Shown: positions 45,241 through 58,364 of the stretch, piece after piece
Layout of the letters: each line of letters starts with the position of its first letter
Position numbering within the stretch: the first letter of the stretch is position 1
DNA from: Siphonodentalium dalli
Lineage: Eukaryota > Mollusca > Scaphopoda > Gadilida > Siphonodentaliidae
Length of the DNA: 64,000 bases
NCBI GenBank assembly: GCA_032622095.1
Contig: CP136064.1
Location: 6,071,512 to 6,135,511 of the forward strand
Direction of reading: 5' to 3'
Notes under the pieces: model-generated
What the model saw: only the letters and a program-made list of their open reading frames with translations
What the model was told of the DNA's origin: nothing
The model's database searches: none
Position numbers and translations under genes: made by a program

Positions 45241-46745
45241 AATAGTTAATGTCATTGACATGGGAACTATATTTTATCTGGATATATGACCCCTCAGCTA
45301 GGAATGGCCCCCTCTAAAAAGTTTCCACTATAACCAAGAAACAGATAAGTGCAGTATCGTGCTTTAGTTAATGTCACAGATCGTGTGTATTTTGTTCTGA
45401 TTGTATCTCAAGGGTAATGTATCATGAGTTATGTATTACCACAAAGTTATGCATGATGATGGGAATTGCTTTTATGACTAACCTACTAGAGGTAGTGGAT
45501 TATGAGCCAAATTATAAAAAATATACCAAATATTACCTTTGTCCAATGACATTGACTGTAGCAATTGTCCTTGACCCTATAAGGCATATAGTCCATTGAT
45601 GGATCCTTAATGGCAATATGAGTTCAAATCATTTCTTCAAACAAAATTAGGCTCAGGTTTCCAGCAGTTGGAATTTCAATAATAATATTTGATGCCGGTG
45701 CTATGGAAACCAGATTTGATCTCGACAGTTTGTCAGACCTCTCACTGGGCATCCCCGAAAAGTGTCTATTATAACTACGCAACACATATGTGAAGTTTCA
45801 TGATTTAGTTACTAAAGTCACACAATTGCAGTTATTTTGGTCTTGATGGTAATGCATCGTCGCTCATGTACTCTCACAATTACCACACCAAGGTAGTACT
45901 TAAATACAGATTAAAATGAGACTAAAATGTGCCATACAAAAAAAAACAAGGTTCGTTGATTCTCAAAAGCGGCATTTAAAAAAAATTTCTTCAAATATAT
46001 GGTGTTGTTGTCATGGAAACCTGGGTTTATAATGACATTTGAAACCACCCCCACCTGGGCACGCCCTCCAAAAAGTTTGCCCTATAACTAAGTATATATT
46101 TGTATAAGTTTCGTGCTTTAGTCAATAAATTCACAATACAACCCCTAACGGGCACCAGATAAGTAAATAACTCTATAATATACACAAAAGCACGATATCT
46201 TGGGAAATAACTGATTTTGAAATGGCCACAAAATTTAGAGGTCGTTATCTCATGACTGGCTTTCAGTTGCAACCATAGCACAGTTCTCCGTGTAGCCTAT
46301 ATGCTCTAGATTATTTACTAGTAAAGATAACGTATTCAAAACTGATATATAAACTCAGTGGGTAGAAAATGTATGACCCGATATGAAAAAAGCTATTATT
46401 TTGGTCAATGACCTTGACCTTTATATATGACCTTGACATATAGTGGTGAAATCTTCAGTGTCAAATGAAAGCCCACAAAGGATAGCACCCCATATCAATG
46501 ACAAGATAGAGTTACTGCATTAAACTTTCTTGGTATATACCATTATAGGCATATGTTTTATATAGGCCAAAAACACACTCCGTTGGCATGGAAACACACA
46601 TTTTCCACACTAAGCTACACTGCCCCGGTGTGCCCCAGCACTGACATAAACTTCAGACCATGAGCTTTCAGAAAACTTTCGGTAGAATTTGCCCACCAAA
46701 TTGGTACCACTTTCCATTTTTGGGGAGCCTGGCTCATGGACAACT
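45240..46745. repeat. Three diverged modules plus inverted copy 2 of the 39720 repeat
   Basis: Modules beginning near 45250, 45690 and 46010 share GCCCCCTCTAAAAAGTTT / GGCATCCCCGAAAAGTG / GGCACGCCCTCCAAAAAGTT, then ACTATAAC and a TTTCGTGCTTTAGT-like word. 46180-46745 is the inverse of 39720-40250. Confidence 0.65.
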
Positions 46746-48899
46746 AGGGATGTTATAATATATAATGAATTTGTTGGAAACTTATGTCGGCATTTAAAGT
46801 TATCCCACATAGTAATCTAAAGTGGAGTAATCGGGTTACGCGACACAGTCATGACAGTCATACTCGTGGCCCGGTTGCGGTCTATTATTATATAGCGAGT
46901 GGTGCTTATCTTCAATACACGGGACCCTCGTAGTCTGTTTCCTGTTTTAGTGTAGTGACTTAGCGACAAAATTTTGTCATATTGGAACGGACTGGCCAAA
47001 AGTGCCATTTTTTTATATTATGTCAAGTTAGGTGTGCTCTTTCAGAAAGTGAACTAGAAACAGGTTTCTGATCAATATTAACCCTTGTTTCCAGTATAAA
47101 TCCAAGATGGCGGCCAAATTCAATCATTATTTCACCATGGCGTTCCATTGGGTTCCAACTGGTATACAATTTAAGGCACATGCATAATAAAGGTGTCATT
47201 CCATCCGGCATTGTCATATTTTGAAGATATTAGCAATCCAGGCTGACCAAATTTGAAAATTATCAATTTTTGGACCAAAAGCATGAAATTTTGTCATAAA
47301 ATCATTCTCGTTTCAATTATTTTGGAATAATAAACAGACAATTTCTCAAAACTGTTTCAGTATAGATCAAAGGTTAAGATCTTAAAAATTTCAGAAATGT
47401 ATACTGCAAACAAAATATACAACATCTAGGACAAATTCGTAACCACATTTTAGACATTTTGGATTATGTTACCCCTCACCCCAAAAATCATGAATTTTTT
47501 TTGTGTGAAAAAACATCCGATAGATCATGGATGAAAATCTATAAAGGACACTATTCAATCACATTTCTAAATACTGTAATTGCAATTACATACACAATGA
47601 CCAAAGTCGAAATTTACAACTTTTTCGACTAAAATATGCAATTTGGTAAGAAAATCCTCGTCATTTCAAATATTTTGGTCCAATAAATGGTCATTTACAC
47701 ATAGGATATTTGCGATAGTTCAAAATGTTTGGTCTTATATCTTTTGGATATATATACTGAAAACATTGAATACATTTTCTGTGGTTAATATGTAACAATG
47801 TTTCAGCAAATTTGGTTTATGTTAACCCTCACCCCAAAAATCACGAAAATGTGACTTGGTTGTAAAGATTCAATAAATCTTTGGTTAAATCTTATAAAGT
47901 GAGTTTGTCGATGACAATTAGTCATATATTGTTATGTAACAATCTCATTGACAGTATACTGTTTAAATTTACAATTGTATGCCTAATAACAGCTATATTT
48001 TATGGTAAAATAACCATCATTTAAAATATTTTCAACCAATATATGAGCAATTTCTCAAACATTTCCCAAGATCGTATACCACATGCGGCCTTGAAAGTTT
48101 CGAAAATGACTGTCGAATACAACACATTTAAAGGTGTATACATGTCATGTCTTGGTGAAATAGAATAAAATTCTAAAAATCTATTATACCATAAATAATT
48201 TAAAGGTGTTGACTTATATAATCTACAAATGTGGCACACAAGAGGGGGTATACATAGACATGTAGTTCAGATCACAACTTTAATTTGTCTATCAATAATA
48301 CACATAACATAAAGATGGTCTTTCTTTGTTTATACTCTGTTCTTAAATTCACGTTTGTTATGTTGTACCTGTATAACTATAATGTACACAGTCTGATCAT
48401 ACCAGCGGATATATAGCAACTCATAGATTGTCATGTTATAATCACCGGTGACCATGTTGAAACATTGAACAAATATTTTAGGCATTCTTAATATCACAAT
48501 TACAACTGCATAATTATGTGCACGGTAAATCAGCTATTGCACATTTGCACCTGTTACAAGTTTGGGATTTGCAACAACACTTGATGAGTTCTGAACACAC
48601 AGCTGCAGCTTCTGATAATGTAGTCCGCAATGGTTTACATCCAACTGTCCATTCCCAGTCATGCGGGCCATGTATTGGAATTGTTATGTCAAGACAAGTG
48701 TACCACAATCCTGCCTGGTATATGGCTCATTTCATATGCTGTATTAGGGCCCCTTTTGAGCGACAAGTTTTGGAGAATTCTCTTCATATGCCTCGTTATC
48801 AGCAACTTTTGACAACCTTTATTATAATTAATGGTAAGGAAACGTTCGAGTTCTTTGAAAATATATGAGGACGAATCTAGTTGAATAAAAGGTTGATTC

Positions 48900-49662
48900 G
48901 CCTATAGAAGAAATGTACATGTATCTGTGATAACGGGATAATATTTCCATGCTATCCAGAAACCTTTTCTGCCCTTTATATGGAAGAACAAAGTGGTATC
49001 AAACCAGATATCGAATGAAAATTGGGTAGTGATAACAATTGTCATCGCCCAGAGCGGAAAATGCCCTGTTGTCATGATACAATGTTTTAGTTTTGCCTGT
49101 TCCTAGAGAAACACATGTATCACCACCACTGTTAGCATCCGTAAACTTTGAAAACAGACGGATGACCATTACCAGGACATCTGTGTCAACAATCCGAACA
49201 CGGATGGTCGTCAGCCCACAAGAAAGCGCATGGATAATGTGCGGCACAATTCTAATATCAGCTTCCTCCTGACAACAGTTTCTCAAGATTTACTAGGAAG
49301 AATTTGCTATTTTGAGAGTTGATGAACATTCTGTCATGTTTAACACTTTATCATCATGTTCTGACGCATTACTTGTCAGGAATAAAAAAAGTTCAAGCTT
49401 ATTGTCAGAATGACGGAGGAAGTCGTTCCATATTTTTGGAATCTTAGTTTGGTCACCAACTTTTCGACCTATACCACGATTCTCATTAGTGTTGCCTTTT
49501 GTGCTGCCTTCAAAATACCTATCCCACACAACACACATGACATTAACACTTCTTAGTATGTAGAGTAGAAACTTCATTGGTGACTGTGTAATAATTAAAA
49601 GTACATGTAGATCCTATCGCAGGCACAATTATATGCACAATAACGCCTTCATCAAATATCTT
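48900..49662 (-). pseudogene. Transposon protein of the EEADxR/DTDVLV family (left arm copy)
   Basis: Reading the minus strand from 49662 down: CKIFDEGVIVHIIVPAI, a short non-coding gap, LRSVNVMCVVWDRYFEGSTK, KIPKIWNDFLRHSDNKLELF, then CCQEEADIRIVPHIIHALSC, VDTDVLVMVIRLFSKF and VSLGTGKTKT. This order and these motifs match a family of uncharacterised proteins widespread in animal genomes, where they appear as multicopy, transposon-borne genes. The acidic EEAD followed about 25 residues later by DTDV resembles the acidic active-site layout of FEN1/PIN-like nucleases (my inference). Stops and gaps after residues around 49290 and 49000 break the frame, so the copy is inactive. Confidence 0.75.
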
Positions 49663-50160
49663 GCACGTACTTCCAATATTTTATTTCTTGTAATAGTGTG
49701 TTCGAACAACATTTGGGCAGTTCAAAAAACCCGAAATCGCTTCTCCGCTATTCCAAACGATCAAGTGCAAGAACAGGAGAACATCAAATTGAAAGGAAAT
49801 GGGAGGGTTGATAGGTTTAACAGAGAGCTCATCAACAATCACGAGATGGCTAGAACTCCCCGAACCAGACGTGGTTTTCTCTCACGAGAGTCGGCTATTT
49901 CCCCCGCCTTATCAACGGGAAATAAATTCAAGGGGACACAATCTGATTTGCTGGGATGTATCCGGGAAGCAATTGGAGATATATCGGACCCACCTAAAAA
50001 TGTTCAGTGCAAGATATTTGATGGAGGCGTTCTTGTGGATATGATTGTACCTGCGATATAGTATCTACTTTTAATAATTAAGCCCAGTCACTAATGAAGT
50101 TTCTACACTTCAGACTAAGAAGTGTTACTGTCATATATATGTGGTGTGGGACATATGAAA
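49663..50160 (+). pseudogene. Transposon protein, N-terminal part and truncated right-arm copy
   Basis: The plus-strand frame to 50061 encodes a basic N-terminal segment (RTPRTRRGFLSRE) followed by SDLLGCIREAIGDISDPPKN and CKIFDGGVLVDMIVPAI. This is the segment that precedes the WDRY block in the same family. After a 30-base gap the MKFLHFRLRSVTV stretch (50093 on) repeats the start of the minus-strand copy, then homology jumps over the deleted coding part into the 3' arm. The single-copy centre is therefore in frame with the right arm only. Confidence 0.65.
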
Positions 50161-52266
50161 CGAGCTGCCTACCAGGTATGATTGTGGTACACTTGTCATG
50201 CCAAGCTACAGCTGTGTGCTCATAACTCATTAAGTGTTGTTGCAAATCACAAACTTGTAACAGATGCAAATTTGCAAACGCTGATTTACCATACACAGAG
50301 TTATGTAGATGTAATTGTGTGCTTAAAATATCTGTTCAACATATAAACACAGGCAGCGGTGATTATAACATGACAATCTATGAGTTGCTATCTATCGGCT
50401 GGTATTATCAGTCTGTGAACATTATAGTTATATAACATAACAAACATGAATTTAAGAACACAGTATAAACAAAGATAGGCCATCTTTATGTGTATTATTG
50501 ATTGAAAATTTAAAGTTGTGACCTGAAATGCATATCTATATATACACCCCTCTTGAATGCTAGATTACATAAGTCAATGCTATTGGGTCAAATATATCCA
50601 TTAATGGTATTATAGATTCTTTTATTGTTATTTTATTTCACCAAAACATTACATGTATATACCCTTATATGTGTTGTACATTCGAAACTTTTAAGACCGC
50701 ATATTGTATATTATTGCATATTGCCATTCTATTGGTTGAACATATTTGAAATGATCAAATAAATTGTTATTAGGTATACAATTGTTAATTTCAACAGTAT
50801 ACTGACAATGAGATTGTTACATTATAATATATGACGAATTGCGATCGACAAACTGACTTTATAAGATTTAACCAAAGTTTTATTGAATCCTTACAACAAG
50901 TCACATTTTCGTGATTTTTGGGGTGAGGGGTAACATGAACCAAGTTTTCTGAAACGTTGTTACATATTAAACACATACAATGTATTCATCGTTTTCAGTA
51001 TATATGTCCAAAACATATAAGACCAAACATTGTGAACTATCGCAAATATTCTACGAGTAAATGACCATTTATTGGACCAAAATATTTGAAATGAAGAGGA
51101 TTTTCTTACAAAATTGCATATGTTTTGTCGAAAGAGATGTTATATTTCAACTTTGGTCATTGTGTATGTAATTGCCATTGCAGTATTTAGAAATGTGATC
51201 AAATAGTGTCCTTTATAGATTCTCATCCATGTTCTATCGGATGCTTATCACAAAAACAATATTTCATGATTTTTGGGGTGAGGGGTAACATAATCAAAAC
51301 TTTCTGAAATACGGTTAAGAATGTGTCCTAGATATTGTATGTTTTGATTAGAGTATACATGTCCAAAAATGCTAAGACCTTAAGCTTTGATCTACACCTA
51401 AACATTTTTGAGAAATTGTCTGTTTATTATTCCAAAATAATTGAAACGAGAATGATTATATGACAAAATTGCATGTTTTTGGTACAAAAAGTGATAAATT
51501 TCCAATTTGGTTAGCCTGGGTTGCTACTATCTTCAAAATATGACAATGGCAGGTTGAATGACGCCTTTATTATGCATGCGCGTCAAATTTTATACCAGTT
51601 GGAACGTCGGGGTGAAATAATGATTGAATTTGGCCGCCATCTTGGATTTATACTGGACACAAGGGTTAATATTGATCAGAAACCTGTTTCTAGTTCACTT
51701 TCTGAAAGAGCACACATAACTTGACAAAATATAAAAAAATGGCACTCATGTTTATGAGATGTGCAACGCAATGAGTCAATGTCGACATTTGATATACATG
51801 GTACAACATTGTGCAAGTCCATCATTGACTTCCGTAATGAAATTCCAATCGTTTACACGCTCGCATATTCGCCAGTGGAATTTGCTGTCAAAGATAACTA
51901 ATGCGTGGTGTATCAAGAGCGAATGAGTCACCGTCGTATATTCAATGAAACTGCGCTAGGTTCCTAGAAATCAGTGTAGCGTGCCCAGATCTATTCATTT
52001 TGTAGTCGCAAGTCCATAGCTGACACCAAGCTCACATAGCGTCTCTAACCTCTCTCAGGATAGAGATTAAACTGATTCGTTGTCGTTTTGTAGTATAATT
52101 GTTTGTTTAATCCTTATTCACGTCATCGGTGAGTACTACGTTATATAATATTATAACTTATTAATGGGTCAACTACTAGCACAGTAGCACACCCGCGTAC
52201 GGGTGTGCCCCCATTTTAGTACGTTTGCTGGATGCCCGCTATTATCCGGTATACTCCAGTGGATAC

Positions 52267-53545
52267 AATCAACTAAATATTTCCCATAGGCGACAGTGTT
52301 AGGGTTAAGCCATCCCGACGATTCATTACCCTACTGAGCCAAACTTTAAATACTTTTGCGTGTAGAACTCCATGTCGGACATAAGTTGTCAAAAAAGAAA
52401 TGGTGCTTATTCCTAGAAATAAATTGGCATTTCCACAACTACCCCCTTTTGTGCACAAAATTTTAATATAGAAAAATACCCCCACCCCTACCAAATTTGG
52501 CGACCAATGTAGCCGCTTGACGAACAATCCCACACAAATGGCCGAGGAATTAAAGTGATGTGAAACACTGTGAGATAACTACCCATTATAATCTCACAAC
52601 TTGATTCAAACTATACGAATGTCCCAATATATAAAACCCCAAACTCAGATATTCGTGTTCGGTTCTCGAAACCTCACACGTCTTAATCTCAGCGAAGATA
52701 TACACACAATGAAGATGGCTCCCAAATATGGTCAAGGGAAATGCCCATAACGAAGGAACCAATCCCGATGTGTATTGCCAAACGCCTCATCTAATATGCG
52801 TCCCAAATAGTATATAAGAGACAACCACATCCCATCACCTCATGCTTTCACTAGACTCATCTCATACCTAGATCATATCCAGGCATCATTCACACCAGGC
52901 ATCACCCATTCGGGGACACCAATTCGCGGCGACTATTGATCATTATATTTGTACACACTGCATATCTTATTCACAACATAATAAAGACTTGTACCTACTA
53001 TATCTATGTGTTCATTACCTCACAACACCCCGGTAGGGTGATCAAATCCCAATGGAGAATAATCTTGTTAAAAGTAGTATTTTTTACAAATAGTATATTC
53101 AAATTGACAACACACATCGTCATTTTTATATATTAATTATATTAAGTGACTCTCGATAGGGAAATCGTTTTCGTTAGTTTATCGCCGATAGATGCGTCCC
53201 GAATCGAGTAGTACATATTTATAATTGAGCTTTGTTCTGACGATGTTTTCTATGGAGTGGTATGGTCGATTTGCTTCAATTTTCGGCGATGTTAGTATAA
53301 TGTTACATTCCTCCAGTTATCATAGCGCCTGAAAACTACCTTATCAGTTTCATGCACCTGAACAAGTACATAATATGTCTTTAACATAGCCTATGAATTT
53401 CTTTTTTATTTCACATTAAACAACCGAAGATATTATACACCATTCAGCTGCCGGTATTTTTGTTATGCTGACTCGAGTTTCCCTACACAAATGCCAAGGG
53501 GTATAATTTCAAGTATTTAGTTGCTTATAACCTAGTCTCGTACCC
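52267..53545. repeat. Inverted repeat arm A, interrupted by a solo LTR
   Basis: 52267-52556 (CCCATAGGCGACAGTGTTAG, ATAAATTGGCATTTCCACAA, CACACAAATGGCCGAGGAAT) and 53383-53545 (AGCCTATGAATTTC, AACAACCGAAGATATTATAC, AAATGCCAAGGGGTATAA) match 58365-58818 inverted. There the two parts are contiguous, so about 825 bases were inserted in this arm. Confidence 0.8.
52569..53024 (+). mobile_element. Probable solo LTR, 456 bp
   Basis: Starts TGTGAGATAACTACCC and ends ATTACCTCACA, with ACAC immediately outside both ends (52565-52568 and 53025-53028). A TATA box lies at 52811 (TATATAAGAG) and a poly(A) signal AATAAA at 52980, spaced as in a U3-R-U5 unit. No internal retroviral-type genes are adjacent. 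It lies in the extra segment of repeat arm A. Confidence 0.7.
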
Positions 53546-54138
53546 TGACTCAATCGTACCGATAGAGTCACGCACAGGCTGAAATTGTAAACAATAACAA
53601 ACCATACACGTGGTCGGCGGCAATCACAGAAACGTGCCAACTGTAAATATTGATTTAATTACTACTTTTATGTCTAATTGTTGCCGAAATTGTCATCGCA
53701 TTGTGCAAACATATACATTATAAGATTTGGGCAATTCTCCGCTTTGTAGTGACAATGAAAGTATACAAAAACGTGCGATCAAGTGCAGCCATTACCTGAA
53801 TTCGCACAATACCGGGTATGTCTATTTACGCTGCCGTGTTCAAATTTACTGGCCCATATCGTATATTTCAAACCCTATCACCCGATAAGATGTCATAAAC
53901 CATTTGTAAACTATAGTTTACATGCTGCTTGTTTGATTTGTCATAATTTTCACCTGATTACTATTTTATTGTTTATATCAGTCAAGTACATTTCGTCTTG
54001 TTTTCTGGTCACGGCACCGACAAATAGGGTCAATAGGTTGTTCACGACTTATTTAGGTGAGTGTTCTATAACATAATGAGTATACTTGCAAGATGAAATG
54101 ACTATATATATTTATTGAAAAATTTCGATACATTGCAG

Positions 54139-54170
54139 GTGGGGGGGGGGGGGGAGGGGGGGGGGGGGGG
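54139..54170. repeat. Poly(G) tract
   Basis: About 32 bases of G with one A, of a kind that can form G-quadruplex structures. The length is likely to be unreliable in an assembly. Confidence 0.9.
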
Positions 54171-54174
54171 TAAA

Positions 54175-55200
54175 AAACAATCTACAGGAAGGTATTCCGC
54201 GGTGGGTGGGTGGCCCAAGAGACACATTTTTGACAACCTCATCAGCTGACCTCATGCAATATTTTTACTAAAGACCTTTTGTGCACATATTTGACATTTG
54301 TAACAGTTTAAAACAGTTTATAACTGTAAAAACACGTTACACGGGCCTTACTGGAGATGACATTAAGATACATTTATGGCATGTTGGTTATGAGACATGA
54401 GATGAAAAACTTCCTTCCCGACACCCTTTGGAAAGAAGCTTCGAGAAATGTAAAATTGAAATAAATAAACTTGTCGTGATGTAACTAAGATATTTAAGCC
54501 TAGATCGCCGTGGGCATGGAACAAGAGCAAGCAAATGTCTCAAATATTAACGTGACTATCAATGGCTTGAAAATGACTGTCATCAGTGCATCCAACTAAT
54601 CAGTTAATTATTTGCATGTGTATCAATTCAGATTATCTGTTACTCTCACAACAACTAAAGTATTCAAGTCCAGCATATTGACTGCCAAAAGCATTTAGTA
54701 TAATTGAAGTTGCTCCACTAGACTAACAAAAGTGGACTAATCATGAAATAGTTAGAAATTATGGAATTGTGTGTATAATGCACAATGACGTAGGTTTGCA
54801 GATATCAGCAAGTTATAGAATAATATTTCCAATTGCAGCCTGCTAAATGTTCTCTTTATGTATTTATTTTCAAAACATGTCAACTCTAATTGAATTGGAG
54901 CTCAACAAATGATATTTCATCATTATCATGGATATGTCTACAAAATTGTCAACAATGACCCGAACGTGAAGATTGAGTTCACTGTCCTGAAATGTTTTCA
55001 GCTTAAAATGTATTACAGCCGAAATAGCCAAAAACACATGTTTGGATCATGTAATAGCTTGCAGGGGAAACTGGTATATCTCAATGGATATGCAGGAGAT
55101 ATGCTGGGAAATTTATAATTTGTAAATTGGATGCATAAACCTTTCAGTGAAAAACAATTATAGCAGTTCTTTTAGTTTGAAGTGTTCTTCCATTTTATAA
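54175..55200. other. Intergenic, no gene recognised
   Basis: A frame at 54909-55118 (HHYHGYVYKIVNNDPNVKIE) has ordinary composition but no domain I recognise and no strong splice context, so I leave it uncalled. Confidence 0.35.
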
Positions 55201-55203
55201 GTT

Positions 55204-56450
55204 ACTAGAAGGTGACCCGACTTCGTCCGGGCGTTGACCTTGAATTGTTCATTTTGAAGGTCAAGGTCAAGTGGGGTCACGATTTGACCAGTCCAAAAAC
55301 ACTGCCCGGACAAAAGTACCCGACAAACGTGCCCGTCGAAATCCATCCGGTTTTACCCGATTTGACCTTGAATTTATCATTTTGAAGGTCAAGGTCTGGT
55401 CGGGGTCACGATTGGACCCGTCCAAAACAATCGGTGAACAAAAGTAACCCCACGTATCAAATTTCGTCGAAATCCCATCAAAATTGGCGATTTGACCTTG
55501 AAGTTACACGATTTCAAGGTCAAGGTCACGTCGCACGGGCAAATGAATATGCTTATGAGACTCGCCATAAGAAAGTACCCCCACATACCAAGTTTCATCG
55601 AAATCCCGTGATATTCGGGCGTTTGACCTTGAAATGACCCGAAAATACCCCCACGTACCAAGTTTCATCGAAATCGGGTTGGTCGTTTTTGAGTTCATCG
55701 ATTACACACAAACACACACACAGATACACACACACAGATCTTTCAAAATATATAATAGACTAGAAGGTGACCCGACTTCGTCCGGGCTATTCAAAAACCA
55801 AATTTCAAGTCGATTGCTCCACCCGTTTCCGAGATCTGGTCTGCGCATGCGCGAAGCGACCCGATAAAATTCGTATCCGGGGCAAGATACATTCACATAC
55901 CAAATTTCAAGTCGATAGCTCCACCCGTTTCCGAGATATATAGCCCAATGTCATTTGCGGATACCTCGGCCGGTGATGAGTTAACGCGACATCGGCATCT
56001 TAAGAGTTAACGCGATCACGTCACGATATGTTGATCGCGTAATATATTCATGCAATGATTTTCGATTAGCGAATCATGGTCCTGCGTTCTTCCCGATAAT
56101 TAAGGTAGAAACTTTAAACGTGCACAGGCGTGTGATACATCATTGGAAAGATGAAAGGCCACAAATTCTAACCGTGCAAATTATATGACTGGCAATTTAT
56201 TAATCGCGCAATATCGAATCGATTTGTGAGCACCGAACTGAAATATATTAGCGCAAAACGACGTAAAAACAGATTTGACCTCGGCACGTGAAAAGTTGAC
56301 CTCGGATCTGAAAATTAATAGGCCTATGTTACTCCTGGCCCGAAAATACCCCCACGTACCAAGTTTCATCGAAATCGGGTCGGTCGTTTTTTAGTTAATC
56401 GATTACACACAAACAGATACACAGATCTTCCAAAATATATAATAGATACC
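55204..56450. repeat. TAGAAGGTGACCCGACTTCG interspersed repeat, two heads and three tails
   Basis: Head TAGAAGGTGACCCGACTTCG at 55205 and 55761. The body carries modules with GACCTTGAA...CAAGGTCAAGG and AAATTTCGTCGAAATCCC. Tails end in (CA)n, then GATCTTTCAAAATATATAAT at about 55737 and 56421. Between 55975 and 56330 is other AT-rich sequence. Short frames on both strands come from the GACCTTGA modules. Confidence 0.75.
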
Positions 56451-57016
56451 TTATAGAGTAAGTTATACTAGTGTTTTTTGTGCACCTTTCAGATTTTGGT
56501 GGGTTAGTATTATATTTGTCCACTTCCATCGATTCATTAGAATTTCCATTTAGCAATGACCAATTTGTCCACCCAGGTAGACCTAGAATACTCTAATGAC
56601 ACACTCACCTGGAAACTCCAATACATGATTGCATGTATGTGTGTACATGTACCGGTATGTGGTACTGCCTATCAGCCAGTTTTGTTGACCTAAAATTGGG
56701 TAAAACCCCCTATTTTAATATCATCAGCATCCCGCTCCCTTGAATGTGTCTCAAACCTGAGCTGTTAAAAAAAATTAAGTAAAGGCCTACAAAATGGACA
56801 TCTCCTGCACAGATATATAGCATGTCCATGGTCACAAAAAAGGGAGTTCGTGGTTACTGGGGGTCTTCTTCCCCTCATATGAAAATTGAAGAAAAAACAT
56901 ACTTCCAAATGCATATCAGCATCCTATGAATGTGTCTCCACACAGGAGCTCTAGTATATTTGATTAAAGGGATGTCTCCTTCACATATATATACAATTTC
57001 CATGGATATTGATCTA

Positions 57017-57295
57017 GATCAAAACGGTCAAGGGAATTTTCAAGACCGACCCGACAAACACCTCTACAGTACAGGATTCAAAGTGCCACACGTTTATGGT
57101 TAGTTTAATAGGCTACCGGTATATATGATCTATTTTATCTCATGTAAAGTAAATTAAAAAAAATATTCATTGTACATGTACTGGCCTATATACTGGTAGC
57201 TTATAAAACAACCATAAAATTGTGGCACTTTGAACCCTGTACTAGTAGAGGTATTCGTCGGGTCGGTCTTGAAAATTCCCTTGACCGTTTTGATC
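57017..57295. mobile_element. Fold-back element, 279 bp
   Basis: The left arm GATCAAAACGGTCAAGGGAA, AAGACCGACCCGACAAACAC and AAAGTGCCACACGTTTATGG is mirrored on the right, ending TTCCCTTGACCGTTTTGATC. The centre is AT-rich (about 57130-57180). Confidence 0.85.
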
Positions 57296-57299
57296 TACA

Positions 57300-58265
57300 T
57301 GTAGACACTGATGGCGGCGCCGGCTTATTTTCATCATTCGGTATACAATTTGGTATTTCGCTCCATTCTAAATGAAATTAATAAAAATTGATTACTCACA
57401 AGAACTGTATCATTGCTAAAAAAATCAACATATTATTGACCCTTCAAGTTTCATAAACAGCAATGGTCACAGAAAAAATTAACCCATCGGCCCATCGTGA
57501 AATTTTTGGTATCAAAATAATGGTCTGAGTGTTGCTAAAAAATCAACATCTAAATATACAAAATGGGCCAGCAACTTTTTCGCCTATGAATAAAAATCAA
57601 ACCCCACATGCTTAAAACGCATGAGTCGAAAACAGGTAACTGGTCACAATTAAACATACTTTTCATATCATTCCCGAAATCAATAAATACTGTCACTGTC
57701 GTATATTGAAAAATTAATGGTGTAACTTATTGATTATCGATATAAAGATGTAATCAAATATAAATTGTAGATAAAAATGATGATTTTAATCGTAGCAATA
57801 AAAATCGTAAATAAATTCGCAATCGAAAATATCACGTGACAACCGCATCTCATGAATATATTCATGAGCTCAGCTTATACCAGACCTCAAATACGTTTAC
57901 TGGCCTGCCAGGCCTGGGTACTAGGCTAGTATACTCATGATTCATAGCCTGTCTTAAATGGTTTTCGGAATTGAAATTATTGGTTGGTAACACGGTGTAG
58001 GGACTGTTACGTTGGAAGTCATTCCATGGCTGGTTTGTGATGGTTAAGGAATGATTTGTTATGGTTCCTTCTGATTAAAATTAAACACATTCGTCATTCG
58101 GGTGATTTTGACAGTTACAACTCAATTATTGAGCCATCTAGGTGATAATTCAATTCATGTTACAATCCCACCACAAAGTGTGGTCACAAATAACGCGAAA
58201 ATAACGATAATTACATTGTGCGAGTCATAACAACGACTCACTCCGCGAATTTTGATATAATTATG
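57300..58265. other. Intergenic, no gene seen
   Basis: AT-rich sequence. Poly-A-rich words with AAAAATCAACATATTATTG recur twice (about 57419 and 57537). No exon supported. Confidence 0.4.
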
Positions 58266-58269
58266 AGTG

Positions 58270-58358
58270 TGTTCTCTCTCTCCCTCCCCCTCTCTCTCTT
58301 CTCTCTACTCTCTCTTCTCTCTCTCTCTTCTCTCTTATCTATCTCTCTCACTCTCTCA
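58270..58358. repeat. (CT)n microsatellite
   Basis: An imperfect CT-rich tract (CTCTCTCTCCCTCCCCCTC and similar) of about 89 bases, directly outside the inner end of repeat arm B. Confidence 0.95.
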
Positions 58359-58364
58359 AATCAT

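Larger units (their letters stand above)
47001..51746. mobile_element. Giant imperfect palindrome formed by two opposed copies of a DNA transposon
   Basis: The outer ends are AGTGCCATTTTTTTATAT and its inverse ATATAAAAAAATGGCACT. From there the two arms match inverted for their whole length, for example GTTACCCCTCACCCCAAAAA (47468) against TTTTTGGGGTGAGGGGTAAC (51270). The left arm reaches about 49662 and the right arm begins at about 50006, leaving a central single-copy segment of about 343 bases. The right arm lacks the part corresponding to roughly 48745-49515, which holds most of the coding sequence. Divergence between arms is moderate, so the inversion is not recent. I see no convincing target duplication. 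Confidence 0.85.

Noticed and set aside
58270-58358. CT tract as a polypyrimidine tract of an exon
   Set aside because: No AG acceptor followed by an open, recognisable exon; it is next to a repeat arm and looks like a microsatellite.
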